From contig JAANDG010000519.1 in the NCBI GenBank assembly GCA_036852015.1, positions 1-64,000 on the forward strand: DNA of 64,000 bases, written 5' to 3'. The notes beneath the pieces were generated by a model, which saw only the letters and a list, made by a program, of their open reading frames with translations, searched no databases and was not told the DNA's origin. The position numbers were made by a program, and so were the translations under genes. Positions 1 through 13,378 of this stretch are shown here, piece after piece; position 1 is the first letter of the stretch, and every line of letters starts with the position of its first letter. Source of the DNA: Pelodera strongyloides (Eukaryota > Nematoda > Chromadorea > Rhabditida > Rhabditidae).

Positions 1-642
1 GGTTACGCATTTGCGCGCTGAGCGCCTGAGAACGAAGTAGTAGTCCTATGATATGGTCGGCCCTTCAAAATAAAAGTAAATATTTGGACACTGATCCATT
101 GTGCGTGCAAAATGCACTTTTGTTCTCCCAACTGGTGCTTTTCGGATTTTTTTAACCAGAGTTCCATGTTTTGAGCGTGATTCGATGCGGGCTGACAATA
201 TGCTCGGTTTTCTAAAAGATGCCTAGTTTTGTGGACCCTAACATGGATGTGCAACCTAACACACAGGTTGTGTTACCTTTAACCTTTAACCTCTGACATG
301 GTTATGGTGACCGGATCGGGATGATAACCTTTAACATATGCCCACCTCTGCATCGTGGTCATTTCTGTATGGAACACCGCATGCCAACATATACTGTTCT
401 CCCACCGTTTCAACCTAAAATTATGTTTATATTCACTAATTTTGTTCTCACGGTTATTTTTTTCTTGTTAATTTTCTTGTCGCTAATTGTTTGCTGCAGT
501 TCCTTGGTCGTGGTATAACGTAAGCATATAGTTTTTTCCAGCGTTAAATCGCGATTGGGTTTACAACTTTCACAAACAAAAAGAATCGATTAAAGAAAAA
601 AAGAGTGCATATTAATTAGTATTAAAATGATAATAATAATAC
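1..642. other. Gene-less stretch, probably an intron of the guanylate cyclase gene
   Basis: The last visible cyclase exon ends at a donor at 642/643 in a phase that expects the VETIGD block next. I find no such block on the minus strand here, so the remaining exons must lie left of the window. No repeat or RNA gene is evident. Confidence 0.5.
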
Positions 643-3600
643 CTTATATGAACCGTGTAAAGCCACGATTTCGTCCATCTGCTCGAAAACACTGAAAATG
701 CTCGCACATACAGAAAGTGAAAAAATGGCACAGTGTAAGTGTATAAGGTACAGAACAGCGCTGCGAATAAAATTCAATTTTTCTTTCTGACGTCAATAAG
801 TACATGTAAAAAACACAATTTCCAAATAAACGACGTACGAATTCAAGAGACTGGCTATTTCTGGCGCTGTGAGTTTCTCCGTTATTGTGAGGAAATCGCA
901 CACCTAAATATATATGTTTTTTTCTTAAGTTTCCAGGATCCATTCGCATATGTTGCATACTGCATACAAATTAATGTAATTAGAGTAAAAAACCGCGCAT
1001 TTGTTTGAATGCACTACATGGGAGCACAGTGTCCATCACGCGTTCCTAAAACCGGCTGTTACACCGCTTTACACCTTACCGTGGCAAACGCAATAGTGAC
1101 GCACTCAAACGATTCGCACTTGTCGGAGCGGCCAGTGCGCATTATCGTGTGAGCGATGTCAGAAGGCATTAACTGAACAAGAAGTTATATCATTAGTTTT
1201 TTATACTACAAAGCGGCTTATGAAGAGTATATAAGCCGGTGCATCATTTATTTCTGCACATTGGCATGGTCACTGCACTTTCAATGTTGCCACTTGCTCG
1301 CCGAAACCACGCCGCTTGTGCGCCAAAGTAACGCAATTTCTCTTTAGTCTACAAAAAAAAATCAGTAGAACCTGTTGCAGAATTGCTCGAGCCTTTCGCT
1401 TTGAAGTATTTATTTCACGAGTCATCTCGGACAGAATCTAAATGAAATATTTATAGCGAAGGGAATAGGTTACTAATGTCACTATTGTACCTGTCGGGCA
1501 CAGCGCAGTGGCAGTACTGCCACTTTTGAGACTGGTTAAGGTTGGTTCGATTCCGGCGGCGGTCAATTATTTGTAACAATATTGATGCTCCAACAAATTT
1601 CATTTGCAAATTTCTTGTGGGACCAACAACACCCTACACATGCCGGGGTTAATTATTGTTTTCCAAAACTACGTATTCCTTACCTGACTGCGATGTTTCT
1701 CGGCGTTCAGTAACGTCTTCAAATGGTCACTCTTTTGAATGCTTGCCATGATAATTTCCCTACAACATTTAAAAGTTAAATACTAATAATAAATGTCGTA
1801 GGGACAAAGAAGACAAGTACTTGAGGCAGTGGCTGCTGGCTCGCAAACCCAAAGGTACCCTAAGCTGTTGGTGCGGTAAGGACACCATACGGAAGACGTT
1901 TTCAACACCACCACTGTTAATCCCATTACCGGCTACTTTTTGGTTAACAGAAATTTTAAAACATACTTATTGCAATCGGCGTCACCAAAATCGTTGAGGT
2001 AAATGCCCATTTTGAACATCGAATCCAGATCTTCAACTCTGAAGAGAAAACCACAGATGAAAGGGTCGGCCCCCATTGAAAATTATTGTCATGCCTATGA
2101 ATGGCTGTGAAATCAATAAACTTTGTCAGACGTGATCGTGCAGTACGAAAGGATTCGTGTATGCAGAGGGTATTCACCAACAAACAGGGAGCCCTCGCTA
2201 GGTTCACGAGCGCTCTGAATCTCTTCTTCGCTCGCACTCTCTACTCAACGCACTCTTTAGCACACTGAGGGAGGCAAGGGAGGACTCCCTGCGTGTTGGT
2301 GAATGCGGCCTCAGGAATGCAGGAATTTAGGGACTTCAGGGCATCTCAATGAAAGTAGAACACTGATAAAACAATATTTGATAATGAATTTACGTTTCAA
2401 CCGTTAAATAAATTGCTGCGAAAAACGTATGAATTATTAGTACAAAATTATTTAGTACGCAGTTAGTGCAAAACAGTACAAGAAAAATTAACAAACACGC
2501 ATGTGCTGAGAAACAAGAAAGTTTCGCAGTCTTTCAGGTACACAATCGGGCCCCGAAGCGATACGAAAATTGAACTCTCTGAAATTTTGAATTACCATAT
2601 TGTATTACTCGGCTGACAATTACTGATTGGTTAATTTAAATCGTTGACCAATACCAATGTATCAGCTAGTCAATGTTGTCCTAATCAATAGCCAACCGAC
2701 TTAACCGTTTATAAGGCCTCGTTCGGGATTGCGAAAAGAAAGAAAAGAAATTAAAAAATGTGGTTCGGGACGGGCGAAAGGAAATCTTTCAAAACTGAAA
2801 TAGAGACACCAGACAGTCAGAACATTTCGTTTCTTTCTTTTCGGTCAATACTGAACCCGCCCTAAGGGGCAATTCGCTAAATAATGCTTCAGTGAGTAGT
2901 ACCTCTAGCCTCGTCGGTAGTTTCCTCAACAGTCGAATTATGTGTATTATTCGCGTCGGATTCACGTTTCTTTACTGGTTGAAGGGATTCCAAAAGGAAG
3001 TTGCAGTTTTCATGAGCAAGACACTAAAATGTTATTTATCGATAGAAAGAATCATCAGTTATCGACTGGTCTAAGAAAGGTAAGGCGTAATTAGACCCAT
3101 CGTCAACACAGCACTGAACTCTGCCTCATTGTCTACTCTCAAAAAATGTAATTATTCATTGTCGTTAGGGTGTGGTATAATTTATTAAATTAGTAAACTA
3201 GTTATTTCGGTTATAAAACACAAACGCAGGATTTTTAAAGTGGTAAGAGAAATAACAATTGTGTTCTCCAAAATCTGGTATAAATAATCGAAAGTAAATA
3301 AAGTAACACTTACGCCCTCGGCAGTAAACTTGATGCACGGTCTCTGAAGGTCGAATACTTCAGCCATATTCTGGCCCGTCAAATTGGGCATCAGATTGTG
3401 AAGACCGTGACCATAGACGAGGATCTGAACCATCGTTATCTGATATTTAAGATATCGTTTCATAAATATAAGGGAAATGTGATCTAGAATAACGTCCTGA
3501 GCACGAATTACGTCGTTGAATATAATATGGCTTTGAGGATCAAAATTACATTGAAAACTGGCAGCAATTTGAAAACGGCTTGCGAAAAACAGCACGACAT

Positions 3601-6512
3601 TTTTTTGCAAAGGGAAATAACACCCAAACCTGGAGTTTCTTGTTGAACGAGATGAAGAAAGGAAACATTTTGAGGAAAGAATACGTGTCGACTGGCAGAT
3701 ACTCATTTTGATTTTGAACCTGAAAAGTGAAGGATTTTATGAACATAGAAATATCCACATCTAGACTATCGATGTAAACAGCTTGGCTTTTCGACTTCAA
3801 TAACATATCAACAACGAGGCAACCTCGTTGTAGCCTACCCCTACCATATTCTTGTAAAACAATGATGTAGTACTAACAAACAACAAGTTAAGACTCACCC
3901 TCTCCTTGAGTATCAGATCCTTTCCCACTGCAATGTTGTTGAACTTCAAGTTGATAACGACGAACAGGAACTTTCCCTTTTCTTTCTTTTTCAGAACCTT
4001 CAAATTGTATTATGTTTCTGGTAGCAAACCTACTTTGTCTTCTTTTTCAGCCGCCGGTACAAACGTATAGACTATAATTCTCGGCCACACTGCACTGACG
4101 GATATATTTTCTTGTGTGCGGCCGCAGCGTGAGCTTTTGCGCGTCCCTATCCTAGTTTCTATTTCGCACTGCGGATTTTTTTTTGTCACTGTTACGATGA
4201 TACTATAGAACCCTGATAATGCTAATTGAAGAAAATTGCTTTGTATTATGGATACAACCAAACCTCCAGTCCAACTTCCTGTTTGTAGAAAAGTTTTGCC
4301 AATTCTAAAAGTTGCCCCATCACGTAGGCAACGTAACCCTTCCTTCGACTACGGTAGTGGAGAACCAGGCCATTTTCATTTTCGGAAGAGCAATAAAATG
4401 ATGGGGGACGAATCTTTGGGTAACTGAAAAGAGGAGAATCACGAGGCAAGGGGCCTGAAGGGAACAGGTTAGATTATACCGTGAGTACCATGCCGAACTC
4501 AGTGTGTCATGCTAAAATTCAGAAACTGGGTCTCGAAGAGCATGACTAAAGGACTCGGGCCGAGGAAAAATATTGTATTTTTTGAACCAACATCTAATTA
4601 ATTGTAAGTGTTCGAAGAATAAAGTATATCGATGATTAACACGGAAAGTACTGAAAAGATCGAGTTTAAAGGAATCAACACTATTTCAGGTGAACCGATC
4701 CCTTTAAAAGTGAGAGATTGAAAGAGAGAAACGAAGAAGTAGACAAAGAAGGTCAAGGGATGAGACAGAATTTGGATATGTAGAATGGCAAATAGATTAG
4801 AGCTAGAACTGAACGTCCACCTCAAAGCTCACCTGAATCGGAAGTACTCGTGAATGTTATCGAGTCCTTTGAGGAAATCCGAAAACCGTCTTCCCATCAC
4901 ATTCATCAGATCGCCATATCCATGACGAATGAGAAATTGAACAAAGAAACGACCTGAAATTTTTTAGGATCAGAGTAATTAGTTCAATCTCATGTAAAAG
5001 ACAGGTCCTCCTTCGGTCTTCGGCTACTTTAAAGGGTCAGTCCCACTTCAGGTAACCCCTTTGACCAATTGGCTAATATCGCAATTGCTACGCCCAATAC
5101 GGCATATTGGCCACTCGACGCGAACGGGCTCGACAATTGCGATAGCATTTTGGGTATGGCTATGGTAAATAGCTAGGTCATGGTTTAGCCAAGCATCCGC
5201 CAGACTCTCGACAAGTTCTCGCCGCACAATGTCGTGTTTCTTCAGTGCTGCAGAAGAGCCGGTTTTATGATTATCTTATTATATAAAGGAGAAGAGTTTA
5301 CTTTTTTGTTTGTGTGAACATAACGAAACCTGTTCATAAAGAAAATTTTCTATTGGCATAGAGCATACAAAATCTTTGCCGCTGGCGAGATTCGAACCCA
5401 CAGCAGCGCACAACCTCTCGATTCATAGTCCAACGCTCTACCTATTGAACTATGCTAGCTTATCACAAGGATAATCCTCTGTCCAACATACAACACCTTC
5501 AATAGCAAATTTGCATGGTAGCATTAGTCGAGTGGAGATCCAAACTGATTATTATACGTTTCCACAATCAGAGACGCGTGAATGTGTGTTAGGAGAAAGA
5601 GCGGAGAGTTAACTTTTTACATTGTAGCAATTCTTTTTTAAATAGGGAAACAAACGGCCGAAGGCCGATTCCCCCGTCGGAGAAGAGCCCGTAGGGCTCT
5701 TCGAACGGCTGGTAGTTAATAATAATAAAACCACACACCTGCTAGTATTCCCACTTGGTCGATTGTCATGCCTGTTAGCTCGCAGAGTACCTGAAATACA
5801 CAACATCGTTCATATGGTTCAGATGCCTAAGAAACTATTAACCCATGGTATGTACTTTATTGCGCAGAAACCGGCGAATAACAGAAACATTAGTGCGAAA
5901 CCAAAGAAAATGGAACCCTCCCGTTTATCCTCCACCCTAGTGAACTTTCGTTTTGGACAGAAAATATACCTTGAACATATTCGGGACGATATGTTCACTA
6001 TATTGATCATGTGTTGATATTTCCTTGTCTGTCATATGGATCATGCTGAGCACCTAAAACCAATGCTTCAAAAAATATATTTTGCTGGAGATTCAACGTC
6101 CACCCTATCCTATAATCGAAGAGCTTCAGAATCCATGAGGTCAAAAATAAGTCGACGTGCAAAATTCATCGTAGCGCCAAAGTAGTGCTCTAGTTCTTTG
6201 TAAATAATTCCAAGGTTTTTCAGGAAAATTTTCATATTCTTATCTTCTTTATTCCATTGGTCGATTTTGAGCTGATTAATCAAAACTGTAAGTCAATGCT
6301 GTTCCGCAGGCATATTTGCCATCACGGTGCCAAATAATTACTGCAAGCCGCTTGCGTGCTGCTTGTACGCCAACCCAACGCAATGGGAAGCCTCAGTACG
6401 AATATAGGTGTGGCAAGGTTTCTGCATTTGTGTAACTTGCCTGTTCTAAAACTCGCTGTCCGAAATTCTCAATGATCATATATTTGACGCCTTCTATGAT
6501 AAGGCCGTACAT
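643..6512 (-). CDS. Soluble guanylate cyclase subunit (gcy family), 5' and central part; 3' end off the left edge
   Basis: Family role: cytosolic haem-based gas sensor that makes cGMP as a dimer. Seventeen exons join in phase to 534 codons: 6441-6512, 5970-6053, 5739-5790, 4833-4953, 4259-4423, 4034-4202, 3899-3997, 3630-3719, 3314-3439, 2903-3023, 2497-2578, 1967-2038, 1684-1759, 1372-1437, 1080-1172, 839-903, 643-691. The protein starts MYGLIIEGVKYM. An HNOB domain (about 1-190) has the expected haem ligand (LDNIHEYF, His104) and a Y-x-S-x-R motif (HYRSRR, Tyr133/Ser135/Arg137). HNOBA follows (YGHGLHNLMPNLTG, FDLQRPCIKFTAEG, GPIVYLKDCETFLFL), then a signalling helix and the start of the cyclase (LMPSDIAHTI, FECVTIAFATVCDFLT, FEQMDEIVALHGSYK). 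Where catalytic subunits read FSD, this reads FAT, so a metal-binding Asp is missing, as in beta-type subunits. Intron 1 has a GC donor (CAG|GCAAGT). Family assignment is firm; the exact paralogue is not. Confidence 0.93.
1498..1560 (+). repeat. tRNA-like sequence in a cyclase intron (possible SINE head)
   Basis: GCGCAGTGGCAGTACTG resembles an A box and GGTTCGATTCC is a good B box 35-40 bases downstream. There is no convincing cloverleaf acceptor stem. It is best read as a tRNA-derived SINE head or pseudogene. Confidence 0.4.
2171..2316. mobile_element. Short terminal-inverted-repeat MITE, copy 1 (TATTCACCAAC family)
   Basis: The left end reads GAGGGTATTCACCAAC and the right end TTGGTGAATGCGGCCTC. 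Inside, CAGGGAGCC faces CTCCCTG. A second copy with the same ends and middle lies at 63693-63826 in a PC2 intron; this copy sits in a cyclase intron. Confidence 0.65.
2712..2868. repeat. Degenerate inverted-repeat element with GTTCGGG ends
   Basis: The left side has CTCGTTCGGGATTG followed by GAAAAGAAAGAAAAG. The right side has the inverted TTTCTTTCTTTTCGG followed by TGAACCCGCCCTAA. The ends resemble the Tourist-like MITE at 38385-38654 but are diverged. Confidence 0.4.
5274..5712 (+). mobile_element. Non-autonomous Helitron-like element in a cyclase intron
   Basis: It begins TCTTATTATATAAAGGAG directly after an A and ends CTGG directly before a T, matching the Helitron rule (A-TC...CTRR-T, no target duplication). 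A perfect 9-bp hairpin (GAAGAGCCC gta GGGCTCTTC, 5682-5702) lies about 10 bases before the end, with a second small hairpin (CGGCCGAAGGCCG) upstream. The copy at 20038-20445 shares both ends and the internal tRNA-like block. No Rep/helicase is encoded, so mobilisation would be in trans. Confidence 0.75.
5379..5459 (-). repeat. tRNA-like block inside the Helitron-like element
   Basis: On the minus strand an A-box-like TAGTTCAATAGGTAGAGCG is followed by the B box GGTTCGAATCTCG. Acceptor and anticodon stems pair poorly, so a working tRNA gene is unlikely. The same block is in the other Helitron copy at 20144-20225. Confidence 0.6.
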
Positions 6513-7870
6513 GTTGGTGGAAAGTCGGTAGTTACTTCAATTTATGAAATTGTGCGATGTTACCCTGTAAGTAAAAAGCCAACGTAAAAAGTAAAAGCCG
6601 TCGCATCAATAAAACGTCTGAAAGTTGCAGCAAAGAGTATTCGTCTCCAATTCCAAATGCAGTTTCAACACAGCAGCAAAAAGTTTGATGGATGACAATA
6701 CATTATATTATTCAAACCTTTAGGTGCACGAGACACATATTGCATCTAGTAAGTAAGCATCTAACTAATCGCACAAAATGTGCAACCGCCGAACACTGAT
6801 ATCAGTAAACAAGATTACGGTAACTTATTTACGTGCGTTTGTACGTTTCCGTGGGAATTATTTGGTGACTAAGTAAGGGATAAACTCTACACGATTAGGA
6901 AGTGACAAATTAAGGTTACATTATTAGGAGAAGATGTTAATTCGATCGGAGTACCCCGAAATAGAGCGTACAAGCAGCAAAAGTATTTTTTTTTGCACCG
7001 CGATATTTCTTGCAAAACCGAGTAATTTTATTTATTTAGGAATCGAAGCTATAGCCACCAAGTCAAGGGAAACCAAGGTGATGTGAAAGCAAAATGCAGT
7101 TTTCGAACATGTACACGCGAATGAAGGCACGGTATTGAAATGCTAGTGAAATTAAAGTTGTCAGAAGTTTTACTTGTCAAGTGACTTGAATGATATCCAC
7201 ACAAATGGTAGTCTTTTTTATTTAAATTTGACATCCATGCATGGGGTTGTAAACTTTACATAATTTACAACTGGCAATAAGATCCGGATTTATTGTTATC
7301 CTGAAGTAGTGATATAGTTATAGAAACGTATATTCGCGGACTAATGCCCTAAGGTCTCTCGGGCTATCCACATATGGTCTTATCTATTAGTCTTGATACG
7401 TAGAATAATGAGCATAAACTGCCAACACCAAAGTATATTGTCCGTCAAAGATTAGCATACGATTCAACGATAATAACAGGTACTGATCGCTACCGAATGA
7501 TCAAACGCTTGGCTCATCTCCCTGTGTCTTCTCTTGTTCTAGAAACAGAAGGTTGGGGTCTTTCTTTTCATTTTTCTTTCTTTTCCTCTTTTCAAAATTT
7601 TAGCATGTGTGAATTGCTCCCTTTGAAAGACTCTTTACAAAACCTAATAAAGGTTAAAAAGAAGTCTTGCATCTTGCGACATCATCTTTTGTGCATTGAA
7701 TAGAGTAGGAGTTACTGTTTTAAAAGTCCAGTTAGTGACAAACATTTAACTTTCATTTTCTTGTGAACATTATAGTTACAGTATAAATTTCAGAGATTTT
7801 GTTGGAAGTTTATCTTTGTATTTTTTGTATAAAATCTGAAATACTCGTTATATATAATATACATTTCAGA
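6513..7870. other. Intergenic region between two head-to-head genes
   Basis: The cyclase starts leftward at 6512 and the aminopeptidase rightward at 7871, so this 1.36 kb should hold both promoters. I see no conserved RNA gene or clear repeat. The last bases, ATACATTTCAG at 7860-7870, look like a trans-splice acceptor for the aminopeptidase. Confidence 0.6.
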
Positions 7871-10800
7871 ATGGCATCGAGCCGAAGGAGCTCACCAAGC
7901 TCTAGGTATTTGTTTTTATTGAGTACTATAAAACCCATACACTTACTTGTTCCTAATACTATAATATCAGCACACGCAGCGGTTCCGATACGCAGCACAT
8001 TGTTGGTATTCGGTAGGATGGCTCAGTGGAAACAGGCGTAGGTAATGCTGCGGTCCGTACATCTCCGGGTTGACCAAGCCTTATTGGGTTGTGGGGCAAA
8101 CCAGTGCTCATTTGATATAGCTGCCCATCAAACGAACCAACTAAAACCGAATTCCAAGAGTTGCCCGTACGATGCATTTCAGGAATGCTACCTAAGTGGT
8201 GCTCTGTTCACTGCTGATAATGGAGTTAACCCTAAGTTGAATGTTTTTCCCTTATTGAAATAGGTACGTAAGTTCAGGTCTCGTCGAGATGTTGTAGTTG
8301 AAAGAAGCGAGAAAGATAATGGCAGTTATACGGAAATTTTCATGGGAATAATGGTGTTCATGTGCATCATTCTCATAGGTATGTTGTTCCGATCCATTTG
8401 CAAATTCACACGTTCTGCTTCCGACTGTCTTTAGGGTTCCTTTGTTAAATTGTTCGTATGTTTGTACGATGTACGTTACGCTCCAGATTCTAGATGGGTC
8501 CAGTAGCTCATGGTTTCGATGAACTACTTATTCAATCTGAATACAACTACTGTAAATAATTCCAGCATGCATCGCCGTTATCATCTGGTATCACGTGGAA
8601 CTCCATCATAAAATGAACGAAAATGAGTAAGTTTAAGGAATTAGGTTTTTGGATTATAATAACAGTATGTCCAGCGTTTTGCCACAGCTCGTTTTGCCAC
8701 ATTATGACAGAGACTTTATGACGTCAGTGACTAGTATGCATCTAACTTTCGAAAGATGCATCCCTTATAAGTGTAATTTTTCAGTGATCTTCTTCATAAA
8801 ATGAATGACATGAAAAAAGGAAAGGGGGAAGAGATTCCGCATACGGTAATCATAAAGCTTTATAAAGTAACGAACATGTGATATTGTAATTCCGAGCTCT
8901 CGTAGCTCGTAGCTTTTGTTTTTGTGCATAAAAGGAGAAATATATCCGCTTTATAATTGCAAAAATGAATGGTAACATTAAATGCAAACTAAAAAAAAGC
9001 AAGATTCATTTAGACCCAATATCAAGTGCAAGACTACATTGCAAAGAACTTTACACCGTAAGTGTTTCCACGTAGATGCACGTGCAAATACTGCTATGTT
9101 AATAAATGTTCCAGTCCTGATTTAGAGTTTGAAAGACGAAGACATAAATACTCAATTCAGTTCAAATACAGTTCTATTGAGTTGTAACAAGATAACAATC
9201 TATTATATTGTTAAGTATAAATTAGTAAAAGTAAGCTGATCTATAAAAATAACGCTAGCTTCATTCAGATCGGACAATCTGCGTCTTCGGCTTGTTGGCA
9301 TGGTCTACCATTACGATTTGCATATGACTGTAAGGGATTCACTTTGAATCCGCTGCAAAACCTCTGTGTATGCTAGCCTAGCCAGAAAATAACACAATTG
9401 AATCAATGCACTCGATTTAATAAAACAATATATTAATGCTATATGGAACTTGGTTTCCGAATCGCTGTCAACGGCGGAACATGTTTCTCTATGTGTATAT
9501 GTAGGCTGCGTTATACCGTAGCCCATGCAGAGTACACACAAATAGATGGAAATGCACTTTCCAATAATATACTTCACAAACCATGTGTCAAACCTTATTG
9601 GATCTGGAAACAATTACAATGTTATGAAATTCAGATCCATCTTCCCGGATACGAAGCCGCAATTGACGAGGACAAAAAGCTTACCGCTGAAGCTTCTGTG
9701 ATTGCCAACTTCCATGCGCTCACCAAGACCAACGTCATCGAATTCAACGCAAAACATTTGAAAATTAAACAAGTGTTTATAAAAAGATCTACTTCGTCGG
9801 TGGGGGTTTCATTTTCTTCTCATGCGTTTTGCAATAAATACCTATATATAAGCTCCCTTGTTGAAACATCAAAAACGAGGAGGGTTAAATTTCCCACCTT
9901 TAAAACATAAAAAACACCCTAATTCTGTGAATCCAGACAGGCAAAAGAACAAAAGAAAAAGAAATTGCTTTGTTTCACAGTTTAGTACAAAGTTCCTTAC
10001 TGAATGTAACTTGATTGTTACACGATATTTATTTGAGGAGCGGCTGGACTTTATAATCAACGAAAAGAGTGAGAAAGTTTCCGTGTTTTTCACGGAAAAG
10101 GAAAAGTTCTTCTACAAAGGGAGCACCTACATGATACAGGTGAATTCTATACGTCTTTGCGTCCTTTTTATTTTGGCTTAGTGCTCATGGACCCAAATCA
10201 AATTAGCAAAAGCCTGCTACCTTCGCTGCCTCAGCCTCGACGCGGGCAAGCATTAGTAAAGAGGCGCACATTCCCTCGATGCGGGCGAGCAGTAGGCGAT
10301 CGGGGCACATCTCTCCTACTGCTCGCCCGCGTCGAGGGAATGTGCGCCGCTCTCTTACTGCTCGCCTGCGTCGAGGGAATGTGCGCCGCTCTCCTACTGC
10401 TCGCCCACGTCGCGGGAATGTGCCCCGCTCTCCTACTGCTCGCCCGCGTTGAGGGAAACATTAATTGTTTAACTGTTTACTCAGGTATATGTTTGACAGA
10501 ATATTGCTTCTTTTTCCATGTACGTGAGTCAGTAGCCTGAGAGCATTATTTTTAGTTCGACTATGATTTCAAGATTACTACGGCTCTCGAAGGATTATAT
10601 CAGGCAAACTATACGACCGACGCTGGCGAAACCAAGTAATTGATTGAAATCTATTGTCAAAGCGGTATGACACGTGGTTTTGAAATGCATGCGGGACAAC
10701 GGCATTTTTCTGTGCGGGAACTTCCTAGACGGTCGCACAAATTTGCTCATAATCATCCAGCATGAGATTCACAATCCACGTGCCACACCGCTTTGCACAT

Positions 10801-13337
10801 AATCTTGCTGTCCAAGCCATTAGTCGACTAATAATGACCAAATGATGTTTTAGCCAAATTGGTCAAATTCAAATTCAAATTCTATCCTTTAACATTTTTC
10901 AGGACAATTGCTACTTCGCAATTCGAAGCACTTTATGCGAGAATGCTTGCGCCAATGTTTGATGAACCGGCTTATAAGGTGATTTACCCACAAACATAGC
11001 TTTACGTCTATTAAGGCCAAATATTTTTCGTTAACTACCGTAAGCGCGTTCTTCTCTAACGCAATCGACCCGAGTTCGATTCCGGCCCGTGACACCTTTG
11101 AAACCACCACCCGGCGAGGGAATTATAGCGATCCCTACTGGCCCTAATTTGTCATCAGGAACTCGTCGCCTACTGCTCAGGACCTCAACAATTAAAAAAA
11201 AATTCAGTCAACCTGGGCAGTCACTGTGATCCACCCAAAGGGAACGAATGCAATGTCCAACGGAAGACTTCTCAATAATACGGAACAAAACAATTTTGCG
11301 CAGCTGAGGTTATTATTAATTATATATAAGGGTTTATTGAGGATATGCAATTAACACATCTCAAAAGGTGACCCTAAGATACCACGCTAATTACCTTTTT
11401 TTCTGTTCAAAGAAGGGACACTGAGCTTCACTTTCTTTTTTTCGACATTATTTATACTGTATATCTCGGTCAAGGATGCAAATGGTAAACCTAAACCAAC
11501 TTACCCACGCGGTTTACCCCATGGTTGATGTGGCTTGCGTCGAACTCTACCTTGTTGCGCATAGAAAAATTCCACCCAGAACTTATTGTCTACTGACGTA
11601 TAACCTAAACTATAAATATAATAGATAACTTAATTGCTTAATAAATAAATAAATAACCTTTAAATTGTAAAAGCTACTCTTTTCAGGGTGCCTGTTGCTG
11701 AAGATTTCACAGTGAGCTCTTTTGAAACCACCCTCAGAATGTCGTCCTATCTACTTGCCCTAATTGTGGCTCCGTTCACTTTTGAACACAAAATGACGAA
11801 AAAGGGAGTAAAGGTTAGTTTTATTTTTTTATTTTTTATACAACTGCTGAAAAAAAATAAGCTTCAGAGAGCGGACCACGGTTAGTCGACTGAGCAAATC
11901 AACATAAACTCCCCTATTGCAAAGTTATCACACATCTGGATAACCGTTTTTATCGGACCGTGAGCTGTGTAGCTCAAGGAAATTAAAGCGGTGCGCCTCG
12001 TTGTTTGCGAAGCGTCTAACAATGCACAAGATGTCACATAGTACGATAAATGCAGTCCTCATGTTCCATGTACCATACCATTTTAAAATAAGATTTCACT
12101 TTTTATGGAAATGTGCGTTCAGGTTGGAATAAGTGCGCGTCAGGAGGCCCATCATCAGATTGCGTATCCGCTTGAAGCCGGGTGCACAATTCTGGACACA
12201 TACACCGACATGATGGACGTACCTTTTCCGCTTCCCAAATTAGGTGTGCGACGTTTTCGCTCTAATTTTTAAAGCAATATGACACGTGGTTTTGAGACAA
12301 AAAGACAAGACAAGACGGTTTTTTTTTGAGACAAGACAACACGTGGTTTTGAAACCTAGATCTTGTTTCTTGGACATTATTTCGTATTTATTCCCACTAA
12401 TTCAAGAATTGCCATGAGTTTCCAGTATACTTATTTATTAATTTATTCTTCATTAGATATGGTCGCAATTCCAAATTTCGCCGCTGGAGCTATGGAAAAC
12501 TGGGGACTGGTTACGTACAGAGAAGTTGTGAGTTCCACAAAACAGTATTACATTCACTGTCAACTTTTTCAGATTCCTTCGTATTGTCTTATTTTTATTG
12601 CCAGGCATAAACTTACTCAGTTTTTCTTTGGTTGTCAAATATGGTTAGTAGGCAAAGGACTTAGGGTTGCTTGATATATTTCATTTATTTTGATAAGTTT
12701 TTAGGCTCTTTTGTACAGCCCTGAAACAGGAACACATAGAGAAAGAGCGCGCGCACTGGAAGTTATAGCGCACGAACTGGCGCATCAGGCGAGTTCCTTA
12801 CATCAATATATCAAGAGTTCAGAATATAGTTCCAGCTTTTTTTTCGGCCAATGAGGCTGTCTTGCGCGTATGGTATTAATGACCTAGGCCCCAGCTTAAG
12901 AAAATGAATGTGATTAGCAACATATTGTTTGTTTTCCTGGTCGGGAAAAGAATTTCGTACCATATTGTGAATATTCTTCCGCTTTTTAAACTTCGTCGGG
13001 CGTGTCACAGTATGTAAGAATACTCATTCGTTTGAACAATGCGTTTCCTAAGCTGTACTCTGAAGAGTATCTATTCCGCGTCAAAAAGTGAGCCGCATTG
13101 GAAGTATACCTTTTCGCGCACCATTGGCACACAATGTTTTGTGCGGTGACTGCGCGGAGAATTGGCCAATTCTAATTTAGTGGTTCGGCAATTTGGTCAC
13201 AATGAAATGGTGGGACGATCTGTGGCTCAATGAGGGATTCGCAACTTTTATTGAAAATTTCGGAGTGGAGGCTGTGGAACCGGGAATCGAGAGGGTATTT
13301 ATTATTTTCTTCCTTTCTTTTTTAATTAATTTTTTAT

Positions 13338-13378
<41 letters not shown>

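Noticed and set aside
10157..10540. Leucine-rich open frame over the GC-rich repeat
   Set aside because: It arises from a 39-bp tandem repeat in an intron of the aminopeptidase and has counterparts on the other strand.
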